This document shows positions 6,874 through 12,760 of a stretch of 12,760 nucleotides of DNA, one piece after another. The DNA lies in NCBI GenBank assembly GCA_946478895.1, contig CAMLDY010000070.1, forward strand, positions 1 to 12,760. The letters are read 5' to 3'. Every line of letters begins with the position of its first letter. Positions within the stretch are counted from its first letter, which is position 1. The stretch comes from an uncultured Gemmatimonadota bacterium. GTDB lineage: Bacteria; Gemmatimonadota; Gemmatimonadetes; Gemmatimonadales; Gemmatimonadaceae. Both the position numbers and the translations under genes were made by a program. The notes beneath the pieces are model-generated. The model was given only the letters and a program-made list of their open reading frames with translations, did not search any database and was not told the DNA's origin.

Positions 6874-8832
6874 ATGCGCCCTGCGAATTCATTTCTCTTC
6901 GCCACAGTCCTGTCGGCCATTTCAGTATTCGCACTGCCGATCGGCGCCCAGCGTCCCGCCAGAGCGGGGGATGCGCGCCAGTACGCTGATCCGCGCACAG
7001 GTCCGACCGAAAAACCGCCCCTCCACGCCAGGCATTGGCTCGCGATTACCGGCAAGCCGCTCTCCGCGACGGCGGGCGCCCAGATTTTCGCCAAGGGCGG
7101 CAACGCTGTCGATGCCGCCGCAGCAATGCTCGCCGCCGGCTGCACGATGTGGGATACGCTTTCATGCGGCGGTGAGACCCAGGCCCTCATCTACAATCCG
7201 CACACCGGCAAAGTCATCGGTATCGACGCGCTCGGCGTCGCGCCAACCGGTGCGACCGCGGCGTACTACCACGCCAAAGGCTACAAGTATCCGCCCGAGT
7301 ACGGTCCGCTTGCCGCGGTGACCCCCGGCACTGTCGGCGGCCTGCTGACCATGCTCGCCGAGTACGGAAAGCTGTCGCTGGCACAGGTGCTCGCGCCTGC
7401 GATCCAGATGGCGGATGGCTATCCGATCGAGGCGCAGCTGTCGCGCACCATCGAGTACTACAAGGACTGGATCAAGAAGTGGAAGTACTCGCCGGCGATC
7501 ATGCTCACCCACCAGGGCAGCACGCGCGAAGCGCCCGAGCCCGGCGAGATCTTCGTCCAGAAGGATCTCGCTGCGACGTGGCGCAAGCTGGTGGAGGCCG
7601 AGCAGCAGGCGTTGAAGGCGGGCAAGACGAGAAAGCAGGCGATCTACGCCGCGTACGACAGGTTCTACAAGGGTGACATTGCGCGCGAGCTCGCGCGCGG
7701 AGTGCAGGAAGACGGCGGCCTCATCACAACCCAGGATCTCGCCAACTGGAAAGTCAGGATCGAAGAGCCGCTGCACGTCAGCTACAAGGGGATCGAGGTC
7801 TACAAGCTTCCAATCTGGCAGCAGGGCCCGGCGATGCTGGAGGCGCTCAACATCCTCGAGAACGCCGACGTCAAGAGCATGGGCTACAACACGCCGAAGT
7901 ACGTGCACTTGATCTACCAGACGATGAGTCTGGCGTTCGCCGATCGCGATTTCTATTATGGCGATCCGTATTTCCCGCCCGCCGAGCCGGTATCGGGATT
8001 GTTGTCGAAGGCGTACGCGAAGACGCGCTACGCGCAGATCGACTGGACGAAGAACGATCCTACGATCAAGCCCGGCGATCCGTATCCATTTCAGTCGGCG
8101 ACGAACCCGTACGCGTCGCTGCTGGCGAGCTGGAACATCGCTGCGTTCGCGCCGCCCGATTCCACGCGCAGCGGACAGCAGGACGCAACTCCGACGACCG
8201 CTCCGCCGGCGACTCCGAAACGGGACTCCGCGTTTCTGGTTTCGTTCCACGCCGGCACGACGTCGATTGAAGCTGCCGACGAGGAAGGCTGGGTGGTGAG
8301 CGTAACTCCGAGCGGCGGCTGGGTGCCCGCAGTGATTGCGGGACACACGGGAATCGGTTTGAGCCAGCGCGCCCAGAGCTTCGTCACCGACGCCAACGAC
8401 GGCCCCTTCAACGTCATCGAGCCCGGCAAGCGTCCTCGGGTGACGCTGACGCCGACGATGGCGCTAAAGAACGGCAAGCCGTATCTGGCGTTCGCGGTGC
8501 AGGGCGGCGATTCCCAGGATCAGAACCTGCTGCAGTTCTTCCTGAACGTGGTCGAATTCGGGATGACGGTGCAGCAGGCGGTCGAGGCGCCGAACATCAA
8601 CAGCTATCAGATGCGCTCGTCATTCGGCGATCACGAGGCTCGGCCGGGACTGCTGGAGGCCGCGACGTCGCTGCCGGATTCGGTGCGTACCGCGCTTCGA
8701 TCGATGGGCTACAAGCTCCAATTCGTGCAGCGCAGCTCCGGCCCGATCAACGCGATCCTGTTCGATCAGCAGCACGGGACGATGTGGGGCGGATCGAGCA
8801 ATCACGGCGAGGATTACGGCATCGCCTGGTAG
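6874..8832 (+). CDS. gamma-glutamyltransferase family protein (exported Ntn-hydrolase, non-canonical pocket)
   Basis: This 652-residue protein has the GGT fold: KGGNAVDAAAAMLAAGC (74-90), SCGGETQALIYNPHTGKV (97-114), the EYGPLAAVTPGTVGG helix start (142-156), and the small-subunit start GTTS with candidate autocleavage/nucleophile Thr462. The oxyanion glycines in VQGGDSQDQ (544-545) are also present, and the chain ends typically with NHGEDYGIAW. Classical GGTs cleave gamma-glutamyl bonds, for example in glutathione, in the periplasm. Residues 1-26 form a signal peptide (hydrophobic to about 20, then PIGAQ). Many gamma-glutamyl pocket residues of E. coli GGT are replaced here, as in YwrD-like relatives, so the substrate is uncertain. 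A Pro/Thr/Ser-rich linker at about 425-451 makes it longer than the usual 530-580 residues. No Shine-Dalgarno is visible before ATG 6874; the start is chosen for the signal peptide. Confidence 0.9.
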   Translation: MRPANSFLFATVLSAISVFALPIGAQRPARAGDARQYADPRTGPTEKPPLHARHWLAITGKPLSATAGAQIFAKGGNAVDAAAAMLAAGCTMWDTLSCGGETQALIYNPHTGKVIGIDALGVAPTGATAAYYHAKGYKYPPEYGPLAAVTPGTVGGLLTMLAEYGKLSLAQVLAPAIQMADGYPIEAQLSRTIEYYKDWIKKWKYSPAIMLTHQGSTREAPEPGEIFVQKDLAATWRKLVEAEQQALKAGKTRKQAIYAAYDRFYKGDIARELARGVQEDGGLITTQDLANWKVRIEEPLHVSYKGIEVYKLPIWQQGPAMLEALNILENADVKSMGYNTPKYVHLIYQTMSLAFADRDFYYGDPYFPPAEPVSGLLSKAYAKTRYAQIDWTKNDPTIKPGDPYPFQSATNPYASLLASWNIAAFAPPDSTRSGQQDATPTTAPPATPKRDSAFLVSFHAGTTSIEAADEEGWVVSVTPSGGWVPAVIAGHTGIGLSQRAQSFVTDANDGPFNVIEPGKRPRVTLTPTMALKNGKPYLAFAVQGGDSQDQNLLQFFLNVVEFGMTVQQAVEAPNINSYQMRSSFGDHEARPGLLEAATSLPDSVRTALRSMGYKLQFVQRSSGPINAILFDQQHGTMWGGSSNHGEDYGIAW

Positions 8833-8847
8833 CGCGGTTTGGTTCGG

Positions 8848-8922
8848 CGCGCGCGCGTACTCGAGCATGCCAACGAGTCTCCCAACCGCCGGCGTGTAGC
8901 CCGGAAGCGGCTCGATCCGCAA
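8848..8922 (-). pseudogene. remnant of a DinB-family gene (N-terminal ~25 codons only)
   Basis: In the 116-nt gap between the GGT-like gene and the lactonase gene, the minus strand from TTG 8922 reads RIEPLPGYTPAVGRLVGML then EYARA. This resembles the usual N-terminus of a group of DinB proteins (PxPxYTPxxGRLVxMxxYARxTTL, from memory). After EYARA the similarity stops, 15 nt before the end of the GGT-like gene; the frame then continues only as antisense of that gene. I read it as a truncated relic left by a past deletion or insertion. The match is short and could not be searched. Confidence 0.4.
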
Positions 8923-8948
8923 CAAGCAGAAGGGAATCGGCGAGGCGG

Positions 8949-10139
8949 TCACGCGACGGAACTCCGGAAGCGCACGCAAACGGGGTTCGGCAGCTCGACT
9001 CGGTGCCGCGTCGCAGTCAGCTTCCCGTTCTCTGGATCGCGGGCGAACACGACTATTGAATCAGACTTCTGGTTCGCCACCAGCACCCATCGCCCGGTGG
9101 GATGAAGGCTGAAATTGCGCGGCCAATCACCGCCGCACGGAACCGTCTGATCCAGGGACAGTGAGCCGCTTGAATCAATCGAAAATACCGCGATGCTGTT
9201 GTGACCCCGGTTCGACACGTACAACACGCGGCCCGACGGAGCGATGTGGACGTCGGCGGGATAGTTCTTTCCGGTCCATCCGCGAGGAACAGTGGGCTGA
9301 GTCGCAATCAGAGACAGCTTGCCTCGCTGGGCATCCCATCGGAGAGTCGTAATGCTCGAGCCGAGCTCGTTGGCGACGAAGACGAGCGGGAGCGTGGGAT
9401 GGAATGCGATGTGTCGCGGACCGGAGCCCGGGTGCATGACCGCCTCGCCCCCCGCGACTCGCTGCAGTGATTTCGCCGCGAGATCGAGCCGGTAGACGAA
9501 CACCCGGTCGGCGCCGAGATCAGCAGCGAGCGCGAACCGATTGGATGGATCGGCAACGATGCAGTGCGCGTGCGGCTCCTTCTGGCTATCGGCGATCGGA
9601 CCGCTACCAACGTGCTTGATCACCGACGTCGCCGAGCCGAACGAGCCGTTCGTTCCAACTGGTAGAAGCGCGACAGTGCCCGAGTCGTAGTTCGCGACGA
9701 GAACGACACGTCCGGTTTTGTCGGTGCTCACGTAGCAGGGGCCGGTCCCTTCCGAAAGTTGGCTTCCCAGCGCTCTCAGTGCCCCGGTATCAGGTGCGAT
9801 TGCGAATGCGCTCACTCCGCCGCTCGGCTTGCCCTTGAATTTTGCGACTTCGTTCACAGCATAGAGGACGCGCCCCTCCGGATGAATCGCGAGAAACGAC
9901 GGGTTCGCGCCGGCCTCCGACGAGCCGACGATATTCAGCTGCCCGGTCCGCGTATCCATCCGCACCAGATAAATTCCCCTGGAGCGGCCATCATCCGTGT
10001 AAGTGCCGACGTAGAGGAGCTCACCTTCCACGTTCGATTCCTCGCCGGATAAAGACTTGGCGCCACCCGCGAGCGAGACGATGCCGAGCGCGGCGGCAGC
10101 GAGGAAGTCGCGCCTGGACGTGTCGCGAGGGTTTGTCAT
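8949..10139 (-). CDS. lactonase family protein (6-phosphogluconolactonase-like seven-bladed beta-propeller), Tat-exported
   Basis: This 396-residue protein belongs to the lactonase family (Pfam Lactonase), whose known member Pgl/YbhE opens 6-phosphogluconolactone to 6-phosphogluconate. It starts with a twin-arginine signal, SRRDFLAAAALGIVSLAGG (8-26), so it should be exported folded. The propeller begins at LLYVGTYTDDGRSRGIY (41-57) and repeats blade-like units such as HPEGRVLYAVNEV, DKTGRVVLVANYDSG, PSGRVLYVSNRGHNSIAVF and HPTGRWVLVANQKSDSIVVF. Family-conserved positions include EPHAH (188-192), GPRHIAFHP (240-248) and GDWPRNF (337-343). ATG 10139 is chosen because it places the Tat motif correctly; the longer frame up to 10388 overlaps the divergent PLP-enzyme gene and is not protein-like. 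An exported enzyme would meet free aldonolactones rather than cytoplasmic phosphogluconolactone, which fits the gluconate uptake genes nearby. A muconate- or other lactone-directed activity is also possible. Confidence 0.9.
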   Translation of the reverse strand: MTNPRDTSRRDFLAAAALGIVSLAGGAKSLSGEESNVEGELLYVGTYTDDGRSRGIYLVRMDTRTGQLNIVGSSEAGANPSFLAIHPEGRVLYAVNEVAKFKGKPSGGVSAFAIAPDTGALRALGSQLSEGTGPCYVSTDKTGRVVLVANYDSGTVALLPVGTNGSFGSATSVIKHVGSGPIADSQKEPHAHCIVADPSNRFALAADLGADRVFVYRLDLAAKSLQRVAGGEAVMHPGSGPRHIAFHPTLPLVFVANELGSSITTLRWDAQRGKLSLIATQPTVPRGWTGKNYPADVHIAPSGRVLYVSNRGHNSIAVFSIDSSGSLSLDQTVPCGGDWPRNFSLHPTGRWVLVANQKSDSIVVFARDPENGKLTATRHRVELPNPVCVRFRSSVA

Positions 10140-10206
10140 CGCACCAAAGTGGCACCGCGAGAAGTGACGGCGCAAATTGCTCGATGAACCGGCAGCGCTA
10201 ACTGAC

Positions 10207-10210
10207 GAGG
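10207..10210 (+). promoter_or_regulatory. ribosome binding site for the PLP-enzyme TTG start
   Basis: GAGG at 10207-10210 lies 6 nt before TTG 10217. It decides the start, because the next in-frame ATG is 14 codons further in, inside the conserved N-terminal strand. Confidence 0.55.
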
Positions 10211-10216
10211 ATTCGC

Positions 10217-11224
10217 TTGGACGCACTCGATCTCGACACCCCTGCACTCTACATCGATCTCGATGCGATGGAGCGCAACATCGCCCGGATGCAGGAGCAA
10301 TGTCGCGGCTGGGGAGTCGGGCTGCGGCCGCACGTGAAGACGCACAAGATTCCAGAGATCGCGAGGATGCAGCTCGACGCCGGCGCAATCGGCATCACCG
10401 TCGCGAAGATCGGAGAAGCCGAGGTCCTGCCCGGGGACGACGTACTGATCGCCTATCCGCTGGTGAAGGCGAAGCTCCCGCGCCTGAAAAACGTAACGAA
10501 GCAGCGCCGAGTCAAAGTCGCCGTCGATTCTGTGGAGGTCGCGCGCGGTCTCCAGGGAATCGAGACTCTGGTCGAGATTGACGTCGGTGTGCGCCGGGTC
10601 GGCGCACAGTCGGCCCAGCAGGCGGTGGAGATCGCGAAGGCGTGCACGGATTTCCAGGGAATCTGCTACTGGCCGTCGTGGCTCGACGACGAAGGGTTCA
10701 GGGCCGCTTGCGCAAAGATCGACGGCGTGCTGCGCGCGCTTTCCGACGCCGGCTTCGAGTCGAAGATCGTGTCGGGCGGCTCGACTCCCGGCGCCGGCAA
10801 GACTCCGCTGATTCCGCAGACGACCGAGATCCGTCCCGGGACCTACGTCTTCTACGACTCGAGCAGTCTCGAGGCCGGAATCTGCGAGGAAGCCGACTGC
10901 GCGCTGCGGGTGCTCACCACCGTCGTCAGCACTTCGGTGCCGGGCCAGTGCGTGGTCGATGCCGGCTCGAAGACTCTATCCAGCGATCAGGCGCACGCAT
11001 CGGGAACGTACGGTCACGTCGTCGATCATCCGTGGACGGTGCGCAAGCTCAACGAGGAACACGGCTACGTCGAGATCCGCGGGGCGGCGCGGGTCGGTGA
11101 GAAGGTCTGGATCGTACCGGCTCACGTCTGTCCGACGGTCAATCTTCATGACGAGATCTGGTACGGTCGGAACGGTCGGGTCGATGGGAGCTGGAAAGTC
11201 GCGGCGCGCGGAAAGGTCCGCTAA
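10217..11224 (+). CDS. D-threonine aldolase / D-serine dehydratase-like PLP enzyme
   Basis: This 335-residue enzyme has fold-type III (alanine racemase-like) architecture. The N-terminal TIM-barrel domain begins LDTPALYIDLDAMERNIARM (6-25) and carries the PLP-lysine block RPHVKTHK (37-44, probably Lys41). The C-terminal DSD1-type domain has the metal pair H303 and C305 in VPAHVCPTVNLHDE. Relatives cleave D-threonine to glycine and acetaldehyde or dehydrate D-serine, with a divalent metal, in the cytoplasm. The GSTPGAG phosphate-binding loop (188-194) is present. The middle of the barrel reads CYWPSWLDDEGF (150-161) where relatives usually have a Gly/His-rich segment, so substrate preference is open. 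It starts at TTG 10217 after GAGG, 77 nt from the divergent lactonase start. It converges on the amidohydrolase gene with only 3 nt between stops. Confidence 0.88.
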   Translation: MDALDLDTPALYIDLDAMERNIARMQEQCRGWGVGLRPHVKTHKIPEIARMQLDAGAIGITVAKIGEAEVLPGDDVLIAYPLVKAKLPRLKNVTKQRRVKVAVDSVEVARGLQGIETLVEIDVGVRRVGAQSAQQAVEIAKACTDFQGICYWPSWLDDEGFRAACAKIDGVLRALSDAGFESKIVSGGSTPGAGKTPLIPQTTEIRPGTYVFYDSSSLEAGICEEADCALRVLTTVVSTSVPGQCVVDAGSKTLSSDQAHASGTYGHVVDHPWTVRKLNEEHGYVEIRGAARVGEKVWIVPAHVCPTVNLHDEIWYGRNGRVDGSWKVAARGKVR

Positions 11225-11248
11225 CCGCTAGTACAAGCCGACCTTTCC
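11210..11248. terminator. inverted repeat spanning two convergent stop codons, candidate bidirectional terminator
   Basis: GGAAAGGTC at 11210-11218 is perfectly complementary to GACCTTTCC at 11240-11248. After one C-C mismatch the stem continues for 3 bp (GCT/AGC), closing a 13-nt loop that contains both stop codons, TAA 11222-11224 (plus) and TAG 11230-11228 (minus). Transcripts from either side would fold the same hairpin. No T-tract follows on either strand, so classical intrinsic termination is not assured; it may instead protect 3' ends. Confidence 0.45.
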
Positions 11249-12673
11249 CTTCACCGATTCGATCAGCTTCGCCGGATCGTATCCGATGCCCTGCTTGAAG
11301 ACGATCTCGACGTTTCGTAGATCGGCGATGCGCGTCGCAGGATCGCCGGCAATCACAACGAGATCCGCATCCTTGCCCACGGCGATGGAACCGGCACGCG
11401 CCGAGCGTCCAAGAAAAATCGCGCCGTTCAACGTGCCAATGCGGATTGCCTCGAGCGGAGAGAACCCGCTCTCCACTAGCAGCTCGAGCGCGCGCTGATT
11501 CGCGTAGCCTGGAATGACGCCGCCGCCACCGGTCGGATCCGTGCCGACCAGCAGCAATCCGCCGGCACGCGCGAATGCCAGCTCCATCGCCCTCGCTTTC
11601 GCGAACAGCGCGCCCGAGCCCGAGCCAGTATTGGCTGCCGCTGCCGCCCGCCGCTGCTCGAACTGTGCGCGCAGCTGCGGCTCGAGTACTTCCAGTCCCG
11701 GCGGCATCGGCCGGCCGGGAGTCAGCGTCTCGAATACAGTGAGCGTCGAGGTCAGAGCGACGTGCCGCTTCACCAGCTCGGCGATCAGTGAGCGCGCCGC
11801 TTCACCGTTCGGGTCCAGCGCCGCGAACGCAGATCGACCCGCGGCCTGAGATGGACATTCGTCCGGCTTCTTGTCGCCGATGAAATCAGTGGCGACGAAA
11901 AAACCATGCTCGAGATCGTCGATTCCCAGCTCGGCCGCCTCCCTGAAGGTCACCGAGCAGAGATGACCGGTTACCTTGAATCCGCGCCTGTGAGCTTCTT
12001 CGATCGCCGCGCCGAGCTCGGCGCGGGTTATGTGCATGTACGCCTTGAATGACGTTGCTCCGGCGTCGGCCCAGAAATTCACCATGCGTCGCGCATCGTC
12101 GGGCCCGGACAGCTCGTGCACCTGGTCGAGACCGAGTCCGACGCCCTCGAGGTACGGCGCCGTCGCATCGATCCATGGTCCGGGCTTTCTTCCCGCGTCG
12201 ATGTCGCGCTTGATCCCGAAGTCGCCGTACCCGTTCAGGTTTCCACCGGTGCGCATCGAGGTGACGCCGCCCGCGAGATACAGTCGCGTGAAGCTCTCGG
12301 CGAGGTTTCCGTAAACTCCCGGCCCGGTCGGATAGAAGAGGTGCTCGTGCACCATCACCAGGCCGGGAATGACGCTTTTTCCGGTCAGATCGATCACCTT
12401 CGCGCCGATGGGTATCGGGACGGATGCGGCACTGCCCACCGCTGCGATTCGACCATCACGTATGACCACAGTCTGATCGTCGCGCGCCGACGCGCCGGTG
12501 CCGTCGATCACGCGCACATGCGTGAGCGCAACGATCGGCGAATCCACGGCGACGTAGCCGCGAACGGCCGGCGACAGCGTCGGGCGCTGCGCATCCAGAG
12601 GCGATGCGAAAAAGAGCGCGACTGACGCGGCGACGGTAATGATCGACCGGGAGGTCAGGAAACCCGCCTCCAT
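11228..12673 (-). CDS. exported amidohydrolase family protein (imidazolonepropionase-like)
   Basis: This 481-residue metal-dependent hydrolase hydrolyses a C-N or related bond in an unknown substrate. Features in order: a signal peptide (about 1-28, hydrophobic core then SPLDAQ), the small beta-domain with VRVIDGTGASARDDQTVVIRDG split around 53-74, and VIPGLVMVHEHLF (101-113), which gives metal ligands H109 and H111. Later come a candidate bridging lysine K210 in SFKAY, H237 in GHLCS, H256 in LEHGFF, and D379 in VGTDPTGGG. The C-terminal block GSIAVGKDADLVVIAGDP (428-445) is classic for amidohydrolases. This subgroup includes imidazolonepropionase-like and Xaa-Pro or prolidase-like enzymes. 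A TTG one codon upstream (12676) is possible; ATG 12673 is preferred. No strong ribosome-binding site precedes it; a 5-codon mini-ORF ends on it as TGATG. Confidence 0.9.
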   Translation of the reverse strand: MEAGFLTSRSIITVAASVALFFASPLDAQRPTLSPAVRGYVAVDSPIVALTHVRVIDGTGASARDDQTVVIRDGRIAAVGSAASVPIPIGAKVIDLTGKSVIPGLVMVHEHLFYPTGPGVYGNLAESFTRLYLAGGVTSMRTGGNLNGYGDFGIKRDIDAGRKPGPWIDATAPYLEGVGLGLDQVHELSGPDDARRMVNFWADAGATSFKAYMHITRAELGAAIEEAHRRGFKVTGHLCSVTFREAAELGIDDLEHGFFVATDFIGDKKPDECPSQAAGRSAFAALDPNGEAARSLIAELVKRHVALTSTLTVFETLTPGRPMPPGLEVLEPQLRAQFEQRRAAAAANTGSGSGALFAKARAMELAFARAGGLLLVGTDPTGGGGVIPGYANQRALELLVESGFSPLEAIRIGTLNGAIFLGRSARAGSIAVGKDADLVVIAGDPATRIADLRNVEIVFKQGIGYDPAKLIESVKGKVGLY

Positions 12674-12706
12674 CAACGAGTGCGGCTCATATGAAGATCC
12701 CCCACT

Positions 12707-12760
12707 CTACTTCGGAATCATCCCGATTGTTCTCAGCCAGCTCTCCGCGAGCTGTGGCCA
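12707..12760 (-). CDS. C-terminal end of an unidentified gene (5' part outside window)
   Basis: On the minus strand the last 54 nt read 17 codons, WPQLAESWLRTIGMIPK, then TAG at 12709-12707. The composition looks like a genuine protein C-terminus, and its direction and the 33-nt gap fit an operon with the amidohydrolase. Too little is visible to name a family. Confidence 0.45.
   Translation of the reverse strand, partial: WPQLAESWLRTIGMIPK

Noticed and set aside
7162..8346. 394-codon minus-strand open frame
   Set aside because: It is antisense to the GGT-like gene, very Arg-rich with no recognisable domain, and is explained by high-GC codon usage on the opposite strand.
8834..8889. Imperfect inverted repeat after the GGT-like stop (GCGGTTTGG and CCCAACCGC, 38-nt loop)
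   Set aside because: The stem has a mismatch, the loop is long and no T-tract follows; the right arm falls within the DinB relic, so it is too weak to call a terminator.
10140..10388. 83-codon N-terminal extension of the lactonase frame
   Set aside because: It is Arg/Ser/Cys-rich, overlaps the divergent PLP-enzyme gene, and would displace the Tat signal from the N-terminus.
1..12760. CRISPR arrays, insertion sequences, tRNA or rRNA genes, prophage or defence modules
   Set aside because: I saw no regularly spaced repeats, transposase or integrase motifs, RNA gene signatures or defence domains on reading both strands.

Overview
The window is a dense, high-GC piece of bacterial chromosome with ordinary housekeeping and accessory metabolism. 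I see no phage, transposase, CRISPR array, rRNA or tRNA. Several features suggest a Gemmatimonadota-type soil bacterium: a lipase-maturation-factor protein beside a DUF6498-like membrane protein, a DUF1572/DinB protein, exported gamma-glutamyltransferase-like and imidazolonepropionase-like enzymes whose signal peptides end in Ala-Gln, and frequent TTG/GTG starts. That assignment is inference from gene content only.

Layout. (1) 2-1849, plus strand: the C-terminal end of a DUF6498-like membrane protein, then a full lipase maturation factor family protein. (2) 6696 down to 1865, minus strand: seven closely packed genes, in order of transcription a DinB/DUF1572 protein, gluconokinase (gntK), a GntP-family gluconate permease, a cyclase-family (kynurenine formamidase-like) lipoprotein, a VOC/glyoxalase-like protein, an unrecognised 178-residue protein and a beta-carbonic anhydrase. 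Gaps are 47 nt or less, several genes overlap, and the cluster is probably one operon or two. (3) 6874-8832, plus: an exported gamma-glutamyltransferase-family Ntn-hydrolase. (4) 8848-8922, minus: a remnant resembling the N-terminus of a second DinB protein. (5) 10139-8949, minus: a Tat-exported lactonase (6-phosphogluconolactonase-like beta-propeller). (6) 10217-11224, plus: a D-threonine aldolase / D-serine dehydratase-like PLP enzyme. (7) 12673-11228, minus: an exported amidohydrolase, preceded at the right edge by the last 17 codons of another minus-strand gene.

How the genes may work together. The clearest pathway is gluconate use: GntP imports gluconate and GntK phosphorylates it to 6-phosphogluconate. 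The exported lactonase nearby could supply gluconate by opening aldonolactones outside the cytoplasm. No gluconate regulator or Entner-Doudoroff genes lie in the window. The exported GGT-like enzyme, the amidohydrolase and the D-amino-acid enzyme suggest scavenging of peptides or modified amino acids, but nothing in the sequence links them directly.

Most notable points: a GGT-fold enzyme with a largely rewritten gamma-glutamyl pocket, a perfect 9-bp inverted repeat centred on the 3-nt gap between two convergent genes, small overlapping ORFs that bridge genes in the minus-strand cluster, and the DinB remnant. I did not find a convincing new multi-gene system.
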